Below are positions 1 to 7,958 of a stretch of 64,000 bases of DNA, piece after piece (position 1 is the first letter of the stretch; every line of letters starts with the position of its first letter). The stretch is from Aneurinibacillus sp. REN35 (GTDB taxonomy: Bacteria > Bacillota > Bacilli > Aneurinibacillales > Aneurinibacillaceae), in the NCBI RefSeq assembly GCF_041379945.2, contig NZ_JBFTXJ020000003.1, positions 1 to 64,000 of the forward strand. Reading direction: 5' to 3'. The notes beneath the pieces are model-generated. The model did not search any database, was not told the DNA's origin, and was given only the letters and a program-made list of their open reading frames with translations. A program made the position numbers and the translations under genes.

Positions 1-55
1 AGAACAGAGGTCTCCAAAACCTCCAGTGTGGGTTCGATTCCTACTGCCCCTGCCA
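1..55 (+). tRNA. tRNA-Trp(CCA), 5' truncated by window edge
   Basis: Only the 3' part is present. The anticodon arm has stem GAGGT/ACCTC around loop CTCCAAA, giving anticodon CCA (Trp). It is followed by a T arm with GGTTCGATTCC and an encoded CCA at 53-55. About 20 nt of the 5' end lie outside the window. First of four tandem tRNAs. Confidence 0.93.
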
Positions 56-70
56 TTTTCATATGTTTGC

Positions 71-159
71 GGAGGGATACCGAAGTGGTCATAACGGGGC
101 GGTCTTGAAAACCGTTAGGGCGCAAGCCCACGGGGGTTCGAATCCCTCTCCCTCCGCCA
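71..159 (+). tRNA. tRNA-Ser(UGA)
   Basis: Class II tRNA with a long variable arm. Acceptor GGAGGGA pairs with TCCCTCC. The anticodon loop CTTGAAA gives anticodon TGA at 106-108. The T loop is TTCGAAT and the 3' CCA is encoded. Confidence 0.96.
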
Positions 160-180
160 CTTTTTTTAAAAAAACAATAT

Positions 181-257
181 GGCGGTCGTGGCGAAGTGGT
201 TAACGCATCGGATTGTGGCTCCGACACTCGTGGGTTCGATTCCCATCGATCGCCCCA
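181..257 (+). tRNA. tRNA-His(GUG)
   Basis: The anticodon loop TTGTGGC gives GTG. The extra 5' G (181) can pair with discriminator C254, the G-1:C73 hallmark of tRNA-His. The acceptor GCGGTCG pairs with CGATCGC with one G-U, and CCA is encoded at 255-257. Confidence 0.96.
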
Positions 258-261
258 TAAT

Positions 262-337
<76 letters not shown>

Positions 338-344
338 CTTTTCG

Positions 345-394
345 AAAAACCATCTTTTATTGAAAATGTGATGTTTCAATAAAAGATGGTTTTT
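345..394 (+). terminator. Terminator of the tRNA cluster
   Basis: A near-perfect stem of about 20 bp (345-365 with 374-394) closes a short loop. It is bordered by A- and T-runs, so it could work in both directions. Confidence 0.85.
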
Positions 395-521
395 CTCTCG
401 TTATTTCTCATAAAAAATTATAAACGCCAAAGTGTAAGCGTATACATAATAGGGTAGAAGGAAATAAACAATATAATCACAATAAAAATAAGGCCAAAGA
501 TTGAGGAGGAATAGAGTAATT

Positions 522-647
522 ATGAAGGATAATACAATAGGTGCATATAATCTTATGGAGAATTCTTCTATGTATGGCTGGGTCATTGGAAATGGAGTCC
601 ATCAGGTAACAGAGTTAATGATGGGGCAAGAAGAAGAGGAAGAATAA
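522..647 (+). CDS. Small protein, 41 aa, unknown
   Basis: ATG at 522 is preceded by TGAGGAGG at 502-509, about 12 nt upstream. The product has a mixed polar N-terminal half containing SSMYGWVIGNGVHQV and ends in five Glu. There is no membrane segment or cysteine. It lies alone between the tRNA terminator and the stem-loop at 672-707. Family not recognised; support is the ribosome site and its isolated placement between terminators. Confidence 0.5.
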   Translation: MKDNTIGAYNLMENSSMYGWVIGNGVHQVTELMMGQEEEEE

Positions 648-671
648 AAATCCGTATATCATGTAAGATAT

Positions 672-707
672 AAAAAGCTGAGCCTTTGTTTTAAAGGGCT
701 CAGCTTT
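672..707. terminator. Bidirectional terminator
   Basis: AAAAGCTGAGCC pairs with GGGCTCAGCTTTT around an 11-nt loop, with T tracts on both strands. It ends the small gene at 522 on the plus strand and the thioredoxin reductase-like gene on the minus strand. Confidence 0.85.
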
Positions 708-714
708 TATTACA

Positions 715-2001
715 TTAGCTATATTGAGGGCGAAGTTGTGAGCGCTTATTGACATGTGCCTCAGCACTAAGCGCAGCAATCGCTCCATCTGCCGCAGAAA
801 GGACAGCCTGCTTGATTGGTGTCCGACGTGCGTCTCCGCCTGCGAATACGCCTGGCACGCTTGTTTGCATCATATCATCTACGTTTACATATCCATCTGT
901 ATCACGTTCCACTGCATTTTTTAAGAAGTCAGTACCTGGCTTCATGCCAGCTAAATATAAGAACACACCATCAATATCCCAGGTTTCCAGCTCTTTTTGA
1001 TCGGTCTGTACAATAACCTTTTCTACGCTGTTTTCGCCTTGAATTTCTTTTACACGGTATTTTTTGTAGATTTTCACATTGGCTTTTGCCTCTAATGTTG
1101 ATAGATCAGCCTGTCCCTTGATGTTTCCTGTTGGAATCAAGAAGCGTACTTCTTTACAAAACTTGGACAGCGACTCTGCTTCATGGATAGCTTCTTCATT
1201 ATCTCCTGTAACAATCACAACACGATCTTGGAAGAATGCAGCGTCACACGTCGAGCAGTAGCTTACACCGCGTCCGGTGAATTCCTCTTCACCCTTAATT
1301 TTGCTTGATGGTGCTTTGGCTCCTACAGCGATGAATACGCTTTTGGCTTTAATAGTTCCTTCAGCAACCTCAAGTTTTTTAATATCCGGATCAGAGAAAT
1401 CAACAGACAGTACATTTGTGCGAACAAATACAGCGCCAAAATCGTGTGCTTGTTCCTGCATGCGTGTCAGTAATTCAATACCGGTCAATTCTTCTTTTAC
1501 ACCTGGATAGTTGGCGATCTTATGAGTGATCGCTAGTGTACCGGCTGAAGGTGCTTTATCGATGACGAGCGTTTTCATACGGCCACGTGCTGCATAGACA
1601 GCCGCTGAAGCCCCGGCAGGGCCGCCGCCAATTGTAACAAAATCGTATACATCATCAAGTATCTTCTCATCAACCGTCTGGAAAATTCCATTCGAAGTTT
1701 CTTTGCTTAAAGCTTGCTCATTTGATGGTGCAGCAGCTTCTTCTTTTTGCGGTGCTTCATAATCTTCCGGCAGATTCAACAGCTTCTTCATTTTTGCTTC
1801 CTGGAAGCCAAGAACAAGCTTACCATTGATGTACGTAGCCGGTGTACCGAAGATTTTTTTCTGCTGCAGCTCTTCAAAATACTCGTAGTTCTCTGAGACA
1901 TTGCGCTCGTCGAATTCAACACCCCAAGCGGCCAATTGTTCCTTTACTTTATGGCAGTATGGGCAGCCTTTGCTTGTATAAACAATTACATTGTTCTCCA
2001 T
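715..2001 (-). CDS. Glutaredoxin-thioredoxin reductase fusion
   Basis: 428 aa. Residues 1-78 are a glutaredoxin domain with the redox motif CPYC (13-16) and the cis-Pro segment GTPATYING. After a Glu/Ala-rich linker (about 79-115) comes a TrxB-type flavoprotein: FAD motif GGGPAG (125-130), redox motif CSTC (249-252) and C-terminal FAD motif GVFAGGDAR. The likely role is NADPH-dependent thiol reduction, with the fused glutaredoxin as a built-in electron acceptor. The usual CATCDG is CSTCDA here, so the catalytic loop differs. An AGGAGGCGAT ribosome site precedes the ATG. Cytosolic, monocistronic. The true thiol substrate (thioredoxin, bacillithiol, peroxiredoxin) cannot be told from sequence. 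Confidence 0.9.
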   Translation of the reverse strand: MENNVIVYTSKGCPYCHKVKEQLAAWGVEFDERNVSENYEYFEELQQKKIFGTPATYINGKLVLGFQEAKMKKLLNLPEDYEAPQKEEAAAPSNEQALSKETSNGIFQTVDEKILDDVYDFVTIGGGPAGASAAVYAARGRMKTLVIDKAPSAGTLAITHKIANYPGVKEELTGIELLTRMQEQAHDFGAVFVRTNVLSVDFSDPDIKKLEVAEGTIKAKSVFIAVGAKAPSSKIKGEEEFTGRGVSYCSTCDAAFFQDRVVIVTGDNEEAIHEAESLSKFCKEVRFLIPTGNIKGQADLSTLEAKANVKIYKKYRVKEIQGENSVEKVIVQTDQKELETWDIDGVFLYLAGMKPGTDFLKNAVERDTDGYVNVDDMMQTSVPGVFAGGDARRTPIKQAVLSAADGAIAALSAEAHVNKRSQLRPQYS

Positions 2002-2167
2002 TTACATCGCCTCCTGAAATCTCTCTTTGTTTTTTCTACAAATGTAGTATGTTTTAATCATTTTCGCTGTTTATAACTTCTAATTATTAATTTAAAACCA
2101 TTATAAATAAACCTGCTTACATTATATGCAGGATTAGGAGGACTGTCAACTGTATGTTTATAAATAA

Positions 2168-2192
2168 AAAAGAGGCGCTTACTGCCGCCTCC
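2168..2192 (-). terminator. Terminator of the DUF309 gene
   Basis: Read on the minus strand, GGAGGCG pairs with CGCCTC around a short loop and is followed by TTTTTTATT, just downstream of the DUF309 stop codon. Confidence 0.75.
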
Positions 2193-2215
2193 GTAATCAT
2201 GCATGTCATTTCGTA

Positions 2216-2629
2216 TTAGAATTTGTCCTCTTCCGCTACGCCTTCCGGCACACAGGCAGCAACTATTTTTTCTAATTCAGGATCAAGAATGGAGATATGG
2301 AGAGGATAGAAGGAAAAGGGGGCTTCTTCATAAGCATATAGTTTTTTCAGATACTCTCTGGATTCAGTAAATAAGGCAGCGGTATCAATGCCAAGGTTGC
2401 CGTCCCATGATTCCGTGGACTTGGCTAATGCCGCTTCAAATAACTGTACAGCCCCTTCGATGTTATGGTTGCGGAAATGATGCAGACCGACGGCCACTTG
2501 CAACAGGGCTTGCAGCAGTCGATTTCGCCCCTCATTCAGCCACAACTCCTCCATCACTTCATGGCATTCATAATAATCCTGCTCTACATTAAAATAATAT
2601 AAGTATTCAATATATAAGCGATGGTACAT
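2216..2629 (-). CDS. DUF309 family protein
   Basis: 137 aa. Contains the DUF309 signature: a helical YFN-EQDYYECHEVMEELW segment with conserved His/Glu, followed by LLQALLQVAVGLHHFRNHN. This matches small Firmicute proteins of unknown function such as B. subtilis YpuF. I chose the ATG at 2629 because AGAGGGGCGG sits 8 nt upstream. An ATG 24 nt further upstream has no ribosome site. Downstream of recU on the same strand, so probably co-transcribed. Function unknown. Confidence 0.85.
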   Translation of the reverse strand: MYHRLYIEYLYYFNVEQDYYECHEVMEELWLNEGRNRLLQALLQVAVGLHHFRNHNIEGAVQLFEAALAKSTESWDGNLGIDTAALFTESREYLKKLYAYEEAPFSFYPLHISILDPELEKIVAACVPEGVAEEDKF

Positions 2630-2680
2630 GTGAGCCGCCCCTCTCTTGTACATGTCTATAGTAGAAAAGCGTCAAAAAGG

Positions 2681-3325
2681 CTATGTGAGATACTGCTGTC
2701 TAATGACGGAGAGATAATCAAGACGCGGTCGGTAGCCTTCAGGAATACAATGCCCGTGTTCTTTGATGTATGAGTAAGGGATTGACTTTCGGCCGCCATG
2801 CTGTGCATCTTCCCAGAATTGAATAATATGCGAAGCATCAAGCACATAGGTTTCATTGTGTACAGTGAAGCGAATAATAGCAAAGGCGATGCCATGATGC
2901 TGCAAAATTAAGCGCATATGATGAATCTGGTGCGCATGAAAGTTACTAAGTGGAAGAGACGTCTTGTTGCGTGTTTCTTTCGCCTCAAAATCAATATGCC
3001 GCCCTTCGAATATGCCGTTATAATCGGTTGTCGAGGGCTGGCGGAAGTAGGCTTCCCTAATAACGGCTGCTGAACGGGAAGGATAGTCAACTTTTACAAT
3101 CTGGATCGGCGTTGGCTTTTTATGAACGGAAGCAATGCTGTTAGCCACATAATATGTATTACTCTCGTTAAGTTCTTCTTCTAACGACATGCCGCGATTG
3201 GCAGCAGACGCTTCCTTTCCTTGGACAAGCGCAAGGAATTCTTCCGCTTTCATGCGTTCGGGGGTCTTGTTGCTGCTTTGACTGCTGATGAGAAGTTTTC
3301 CGTTCGGATAGCGAATATTTCGCAA
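2681..3325 (-). CDS. recU: Holliday junction resolvase RecU
   Basis: 214 aa, close to the usual RecU length. N-terminal YPNGK, then [14 protein letters not shown], the nuclease core with [27 protein letters not shown] (acidic and Lys catalytic residues) and the C-terminal RPRLDYL. RecU cleaves Holliday junctions during recombination and chromosome segregation in Firmicutes. Translation starts at TTG 3325, with AAAGGAGG 7 nt upstream. In Bacillus recU is coupled to ponA; here ponA is about 22 kb away at 25.5-27.9 kb. Confidence 0.95.
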   Translation of the reverse strand: MRNIRYPNGKLLISSQSSNKTPERMKAEEFLALVQGKEASAANRGMSLEEELNESNTYYVANSIASVHKKPTPIQIVKVDYPSRSAAVIREAYFRQPSTTDYNGIFEGRHIDFEAKETRNKTSLPLSNFHAHQIHHMRLILQHHGIAFAIIRFTVHNETYVLDASHIIQFWEDAQHGGRKSIPYSYIKEHGHCIPEGYRPRLDYLSVIRQQYLT

Positions 3326-3420
3326 TGCGCTCCCTCCTTTTGTACTTCTAGTATAATAGCAAAAAGAAGCAAAAATTTATACTGGAAGTGAAGAAAGGAA
3401 ATAAAAAAAGAGGGAGTGGA

Positions 3421-4551
3421 ATGAATATGGATCATGTGGTGAAGCAGACATTCTCACTTGATGGCTATGATATGGAGTGCGGTAAGACGATTCCTGTAAC
3501 AATAGGGTTTGAAACATATGGTGAATTAAATGCAGCGAGAAGCAATGCGATACTCGTATGCCATTTTTTCAGCGCTACCAGTCATGCTGCGGGCAAATAT
3601 ACCCCAGATGATGCTGAACCGGGGTGGTGGGATGGCCTTATTGGCCCAGGAAAGGCGATTGACACCAATCAATACTTTGTACTGTGTGCCGACACACTGT
3701 GCAACATTCAATGTAAGCAGCCTCATGTGATCACCACAGGGCCGAGAAGTATCAATCCGCAGACAGGTGAACGCTATGGTATGTCATTTCCTTCTTTTAC
3801 ATATCGAGATATGGCGGGCATTCAGCATGAGCTAATCCGCTCGTTGGGCATCGAGAAACTTGTTGCTGTTGTCGGCCCTTCAGCAGGGGGAATGCAGGCA
3901 TTAAATTGGGCTGTGCATTATCCGGAGATGATGGATGCTTGCATTGCCGTTATTAGCGGCGCACAGACACCTGTACTTACCTCACTTGCTTATCTACAGG
4001 CAGCAATTGATGCCATCACGCTGGATTCGAATTGGGCGGAAGGTGCATATGAAGAAGAGAAGGAACCGCAAGAGGGTCTTCACTTAGCTCTTTCCCTTAT
4101 GAATATAGCTGCGTATCAGTACGAGTGGTATGATACTTCTTTTCCTCGCGATGCAGCAAAGGATAGGGTTCACTCCTCTCCAATGCAGATGCCGCCTTTT
4201 ACGCATACATTCAAAAAGGTTGTCGCTGAACGGATGAGTCCATATGATGCGAGCCATTATGTATATACTGCTCGTGCCGCTATGATGCATGACATCGCCC
4301 GAGGGTTTTCATCACTTGACGAAGCGCTTGGACGTATTCAGGCGCGTGTCCTTATGATTCCATGCACATCGGATTTATTGTTTCCGCCGCAGTACAGCCA
4401 GGAGACGGTCGATCGTATCAACCGTCTTGGCGGACGCGCCTCTTATTATGAATTTGAGAGCCCGCGCGGACATATGGCTGGGGTATTTGATACGCATCTG
4501 TTCGCTGAACCTCTTGCAGCTTTTCTACAAGGAGTAAATGACTCGAAATAA
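3421..4551 (+). CDS. MetX-like alpha/beta hydrolase (homoserine O-acetyltransferase family)
   Basis: About 376 aa. Family features: FETYGELN near the N-terminus, TGPRSINPQTGERYG, the nucleophile elbow GPSAGGMQALNWA, a late Asp in PCTSDLLFPP and a C-terminal His in PRGHMAG, together a Ser-Asp-His triad. MetX acetylates homoserine for methionine synthesis. The oxyanion segment (CHFFSATSHAAG instead of CHALTGDSH) and the elbow (GPSAGG instead of GGSxGG) differ from canonical MetX, so the substrate is uncertain. The start is ATG 3421 or 3427; AGGGAG at 3411-3416 serves either. A nitroreductase gene follows 17 nt downstream. Confidence 0.8.
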   Translation: MNMDHVVKQTFSLDGYDMECGKTIPVTIGFETYGELNAARSNAILVCHFFSATSHAAGKYTPDDAEPGWWDGLIGPGKAIDTNQYFVLCADTLCNIQCKQPHVITTGPRSINPQTGERYGMSFPSFTYRDMAGIQHELIRSLGIEKLVAVVGPSAGGMQALNWAVHYPEMMDACIAVISGAQTPVLTSLAYLQAAIDAITLDSNWAEGAYEEEKEPQEGLHLALSLMNIAAYQYEWYDTSFPRDAAKDRVHSSPMQMPPFTHTFKKVVAERMSPYDASHYVYTARAAMMHDIARGFSSLDEALGRIQARVLMIPCTSDLLFPPQYSQETVDRINRLGGRASYYEFESPRGHMAGVFDTHLFAEPLAAFLQGVNDSK

Positions 4552-4568
4552 GGGAGGTCATATAATTC

Positions 4569-5141
4569 ATGGATAAACTAGTGGATACGATTCTCACCAG
4601 ACGTACAATTGGCAGGGTCGGAGAAGAGCCTGTGGCTCAGGAACATATTAAACAGATTTTAGAGGCCGGAAATTGGGCGCCAAGCCATTACAATACCCAA
4701 CCGTGGAAATACTTTGTGATGACGGGGAATGGGCGAAATAAGCTAGGAGAAGCGTATGCGACCATTGCATTGCTTGAAAAAGGGGAGGGGCTCTCAGCAG
4801 AGGAGAAGAAGGAACTTCATGAAAAAAGCGTAAAAAAAGCGCTTCGCGCCCCGCTTGTTATCGCCGTAGCCTGCCTGCCGCATACAGAAGCATACGTGAT
4901 CGAAGCGGAAGAATATACCGCGGTCGCGGCCAGCATTCAGAATATGCTGCTCGCTGCGCATGCGTTGGGATACGGTGCCATCTGGCGTACAGGCGGCGCA
5001 TGCTATCATCCGGTTATGAAGCAGACATTCAAGCTAGGTGAGAAGGACGGTATGGTAGGATTTATTTATATTGGCAAAGCCGATATGATACGTGAATCAC
5101 GGCGTGTACCTGTAGAACAGAAAACCGAGTGGTGGAGCTAA
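4569..5141 (+). CDS. Nitroreductase family protein (FMN-dependent)
   Basis: 190 aa. Begins with the family pattern: ILTRRTIGR (FMN phosphate contact), then EAGNWAPSHYNTQPWKY and, in the second half, AAHALGYGAIWRTGG. It resembles the small YdjA/YfkO-like group that uses NAD(P)H and FMN to reduce quinones or nitro compounds. GGGAGG lies about 10 nt before the ATG. Probably co-transcribed with the MetX-like gene; the physiological substrate is unknown. Confidence 0.88.
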   Translation: MDKLVDTILTRRTIGRVGEEPVAQEHIKQILEAGNWAPSHYNTQPWKYFVMTGNGRNKLGEAYATIALLEKGEGLSAEEKKELHEKSVKKALRAPLVIAVACLPHTEAYVIEAEEYTAVAASIQNMLLAAHALGYGAIWRTGGACYHPVMKQTFKLGEKDGMVGFIYIGKADMIRESRRVPVEQKTEWWS

Positions 5142-5157
5142 CAATTGCATACAGCAT

Positions 5158-5232
5158 AAAAAAGGAGCTGAACGGCCCTTTTCTCCCGATCGTATGATGG
5201 ATAGAGAAGAGCGTTTGGCTCCTTTTTTATTC
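5158..5232. terminator. Shared terminator between convergent genes
   Basis: AAAAAAGGAGC pairs with GCTCCTTTTTT across a long internal loop. It lies between the nitroreductase gene and cotJC, with T tracts on both strands. Confidence 0.65.
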
Positions 5233-5245
5233 AGGTACCAGCCTA

Positions 5246-5815
5246 TTAGAAGACCTTCTTACGATCCCGTTCTTCTTTAAGAATCTCCACGGCTTCGCGA
5301 AAGCGCTGCGAATGAATGATTTCTCGTTCGCGCAGGAAGCTTAGCGAGTCTTTTAGGTCCGGATCATCGGTCATATTGATCAGCCATTGATACGTAGCCC
5401 GTGCCTTTTCCTCCGCCGCAATATCTTCATACAGATCAGCAATCGGGTCGCCTTTGGCTGCGATATAGGCAACGGTAAAGGGGACACCTGCCGCATTTTC
5501 ATAAAAAAGCGCCTTGTCATGATTGACATAGTGTGCGCCAAGCCCTGCCTTCTCCAACTCTTCCGGTGTTGCATCTTTTGTTAGCTTATATACCATTGTT
5601 GCGATCATTTCCAGATGAGCAAGCTCTTCTGTGCCGATATCATTAAGTAGGCCGATTACTTTCTCAGGCACCGTATAGCGCTGGTTCAGGTAGCGCAGAG
5701 CCGCCGCAAGTTCTCCGTCTGAACCACCATACTGTTCCGTTAAAAACTTAGCCATGCGCACGTCACACTTGCTTACCCTTACTGGATACTGCAGCTTTTT
5801 TTCATACAACCACAA
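5246..5815 (-). CDS. cotJC: Spore coat protein CotJC (manganese catalase fold)
   Basis: 189 aa, the same length as B. subtilis CotJC. Begins WLYEKKLQYPV and continues with EQYGGSDGELAAALRYLNQRY and DIGTEELAHLEMIATMVYKLT, where the Glu and Glu-x2-His residues are dimanganese ligands of the Mn-catalase family. Starts at TTG 5815: AAAGGAGG lies 9 nt upstream and this gives the conserved N-terminus. Upstream in-frame ATG codons would add residues not seen in the family. Third gene of cotJABC, which builds the spore coat, probably under mother-cell sigma factors. Confidence 0.95.
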   Translation of the reverse strand: MWLYEKKLQYPVRVSKCDVRMAKFLTEQYGGSDGELAAALRYLNQRYTVPEKVIGLLNDIGTEELAHLEMIATMVYKLTKDATPEELEKAGLGAHYVNHDKALFYENAAGVPFTVAYIAAKGDPIADLYEDIAAEEKARATYQWLINMTDDPDLKDSLSFLREREIIHSQRFREAVEILKEERDRKKVF

Positions 5816-5838
5816 TGTAGGCTGCCTCCTTTGCTTTA

Positions 5839-6096
5839 TTATACCTGCCAGGGCCAGGGAGATCTGTGCCATTGCCAGGGCGTGGGCGAAAAGCTGAAGC
5901 CTGCGGTCAGCGGTCCGTAGAGCGCCTCAAAATTTTTCTTCATTTGCATGCTGCGTTGCACAAAATCGTTATATTGGGCGATGGCCGCCTGATCGTTCGG
6001 ATGCGTATCAAGATATAGATTTAATTCAACGATAATAAAATCAACCTGTTGGATTTCAAGTAGAAGCTCATAATATTTTTCGTCCACCTGTTTCAA
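5839..6096 (-). CDS. cotJB: Spore coat protein CotJB
   Basis: 85 aa. Matches CotJB: KYYELLLEIQQVDFIIVELNLYLDTHPND followed by a C-terminal Trp/Pro-rich tail. It overlaps the end of cotJA by 4 nt, so the two are translationally coupled, and it precedes cotJC. Needed with CotJC for coat assembly in Bacillus. Confidence 0.93.
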   Translation of the reverse strand: MKQVDEKYYELLLEIQQVDFIIVELNLYLDTHPNDQAAIAQYNDFVQRSMQMKKNFEALYGPLTAGFSFSPTPWQWHRSPWPWQV

Positions 6097-6329
6097 GTAT
6101 CGCCGCCTCCTCTGCCGTACTTGTCTTTGTATGGACTTTGATAGGGGGCATATAGTGCCGGCCAGAGTGTACCCTTACACAATGCTTCGGCTGGGGGATA
6201 TTGAGGAAGATTGTAAGGCTGAAAGCCCAGATAAAGCTGCGGCGGCGTCTCGTACGTATTTTTGGACATGGGTGGACACGGATCAAATGGACTTACATAG
6301 ACGCGGTATTTTTTACGGAATGTATGCAT
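6093..6329 (-). CDS. cotJA: Spore coat protein CotJA
   Basis: 78 aa, Pro/Tyr-rich, with YVSPFDPCPP, LGFQPYNLPQYPPAEALCKGTLWPALYAPY, typical of CotJA. The start at ATG 6329 (MHTFRKKYRV) is chosen because AAAGGAG lies 7 nt upstream; two earlier in-frame ATGs lack such a site. First gene of the operon. A sigma-E-like -10 (CATATCTA) can be read upstream on the minus strand near 6365, but this is tentative. Confidence 0.9.
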   Translation of the reverse strand: MHTFRKKYRVYVSPFDPCPPMSKNTYETPPQLYLGFQPYNLPQYPPAEALCKGTLWPALYAPYQSPYKDKYGRGGGDT

Positions 6330-6480
6330 GCGTGTACTCCTTTCCATATGTTTCATCTTTCCTATAGATATGGAAGAGTGAGGATAGAAAGTACAGTTTT
6401 TTTAAAAAGGACAAATGTCCTTTTTCGACAAAAATCGAGTATAAAACAGGGGGAAAAGCGACCATCCTGTCGATTTTCCC

Positions 6481-6508
6481 TTGAAATTTTATCTAGGTAT
6501 GGTATAAA
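6481..6508 (+). promoter_or_regulatory. Sigma-A promoter
   Basis: TTGAAA (6481-6486), a 16-nt spacer and TATAAA (6503-6508), about 65 nt before the start codon at 6574. Confidence 0.55.
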
Positions 6509-6573
6509 GGAAAGGGCACAAAAAACATACACCGAAGGCCTGACACGGAAAATTTTAATTGTGGAGGAAAGAT

Positions 6574-6789
6574 ATGGAGTATGCAATTGTTGGCTTGCTT
6601 CTGCTTGGTATTGGGATTTTAATCTATTCATTCTATAAAGAGAAAGACCAGGCTGTGCAGTTAGAGGAAAAGGTTGAAAATCTGTCCATTCAGATTCTAA
6701 AGGAGATTCATCAGGTTCAGAACACGCTTGAGCCAAATGGAAATCGTTCGGTAAAGCAAGTGTTAAAGGAGAAAAAAGAAGGTGCTTAG
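6574..6789 (+). CDS. Small membrane-anchored coiled-coil protein
   Basis: 71 aa. One N-terminal membrane helix (about residues 3-22, IVGLLLLGIGILIYSF) followed by a charged, predicted coiled-coil tail. Start at ATG 6574 with GGAGGAAAG just upstream. It overlaps the next gene by 8 nt, indicating coupling. The family is not recognised; the neighbour suggests a cell-envelope role. Confidence 0.65.
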   Translation: MEYAIVGLLLLGIGILIYSFYKEKDQAVQLEEKVENLSIQILKEIHQVQNTLEPNGNRSVKQVLKEKKEGA

Positions 6790-7264
6790 AGTAACGAAGC
6801 AGGGATTGCGTGGATTTGCCTGCGGTATTCTATTCTCTGCGGCAGTCCTCTCTGTTGTATATTATAGTGAGCTTCCGCAAGCGGCAGCGCCAGTACAGGC
6901 GGAGAGCGTACAGAAAGAGGACCCTAAGAGTCAGCCGATTAAGGAAGTAAAGCTCCCGGAAGAATCTTCAACGGCCAAAGAAAGTACGGAGCCGCAGACG
7001 ACTGATACGCCGCCTGCAAAGCCGCCTGCAAAGCCTGAGAAGAAAGTATATACATATCAGCTTGTGATCGGGAAGGGCATGAGTCCGGAAGAGGTTGCTA
7101 ATAAGCTGGTGGAGGCACATATTCTTTCTGAGAAGAAAGAGTTTTTGAAGTACTTGAATGATTACAGTCTGATGGGATCGGTACGATTTGGTACATATGA
7201 TTTGAACAGTAATATGAAGATCATTGAAATCGCACAGATCATTACAAAGACAAAAGCTAAATAA
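6782..7264 (+). CDS. YceG/MltG-type LysM-like domain protein lacking the catalytic domain
   Basis: 160 aa, starting at GTG 6782 with AAAGGAG about 10 nt upstream. An N-terminal membrane helix or signal (about 10-30) is followed by a Pro/Thr/Glu-rich spacer (35-90). The C-terminal domain (about 92-160) contains YQLVIGKGMSPEEVANKLVEA and GTYDLNSNMKIIEIAQIITK. This pattern matches the LysM-like subdomain before the lytic transglycosylase core of MltG/YceG. The core itself is absent, so this is probably an extracytoplasmic binding or accessory protein rather than an enzyme. Confidence 0.72.
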   Translation: MLRVTKQGLRGFACGILFSAAVLSVVYYSELPQAAAPVQAESVQKEDPKSQPIKEVKLPEESSTAKESTEPQTTDTPPAKPPAKPEKKVYTYQLVIGKGMSPEEVANKLVEAHILSEKKEFLKYLNDYSLMGSVRFGTYDLNSNMKIIEIAQIITKTKAK

Positions 7265-7267
7265 AGC

Positions 7268-7317
7268 GTACGCGTCATTCTTAGCCAGTCATACTAGGCA
7301 GGAAGACGCTTTTTTTT
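7268..7317 (+). terminator. Rho-independent terminator
   Basis: A GCGTC/GACGC-based hairpin with an inner GCC/GGC helix, followed by eight T, directly after the stop codon at 7264. Confidence 0.7.
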
Positions 7318-7412
7318 TGCAGAATTACCCACACATACATCCCTTCATTATTCGTCACGCTATAAAAGGATTCATTTGAATCCCCATACACGCATACGGG
7401 AGGGAAAAGCAT

Positions 7413-7844
7413 ATGTCGCAACGTCTGCAAGATATTATGACCCGTCAGGTGGCTACCGTCCAACCGCATCAAACACTTGAAGAAGCCGCAAGAATTATGA
7501 ACGATTATAACGTAGGTGCCGTTCCGGTTGTAGAAAACGGCCAATGCGTCGGAATGATTACGGACCGCGATATTGCGATCCGTGCTTCTGCACAAAATCG
7601 TGATAGCCAAACACAAGTACGTAATGTAATGACACACAATATCGTGACGGCTCCAGCTCAAATGGATATTCATGAGGCTGCTGATCTTATGGCCAAAAAC
7701 CAAATCCGTCGTCTTCCTGTAGTCGACAACAATCAGGTTGTCGGCATTGTGGCGCTTGGTGATTTGGCTGTGGAGAATATTTATCAAAACGAAGCAGGCG
7801 ATGCTCTTTCTAGCATTTCCAAGCCGGGTGAGTCTGATCGTTAA
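7413..7844 (+). CDS. Two-CBS-domain protein
   Basis: 143 aa made of two CBS repeats: residues about 1-65 (IMTRQVATVQPHQTLEEAARIMNDYNVGAVPVV, MITDRDIAIR) and 70-130 (VMTHNIVTAPAQMDIHEAADLMAKNQIRRLPVV). Such stand-alone proteins bind adenine nucleotides and are often linked to stress in Bacilli. CGGGAGGG precedes the ATG. Monocistronic; the partner protein is unknown. Confidence 0.9.
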   Translation: MSQRLQDIMTRQVATVQPHQTLEEAARIMNDYNVGAVPVVENGQCVGMITDRDIAIRASAQNRDSQTQVRNVMTHNIVTAPAQMDIHEAADLMAKNQIRRLPVVDNNQVVGIVALGDLAVENIYQNEAGDALSSISKPGESDR

Positions 7845-7858
7845 CAATCTCACAGGCT

Positions 7859-7901
7859 TTAATGGAGAAGGTCGGGGTTTATAACCCGGCCTTTTCCATT
7901 T
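7859..7901 (+). terminator. Rho-independent terminator
   Basis: AATGGAGAAGGTCGGG pairs with CCCGGCCTTTTCCATT around a 7-nt loop, after the CBS gene. Confidence 0.8.
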
Positions 7902-7958
7902 ATTCTCACGATGGAATTGGAGAAATGGACACAAACTAAGCATGGGGGGTGACTTATT

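Noticed and set aside
401-586. Hydrophobic 61-residue reading on the minus strand
   Set aside because: No ribosome site before its ATG, and it overlaps a better-supported plus-strand small gene (522-647).
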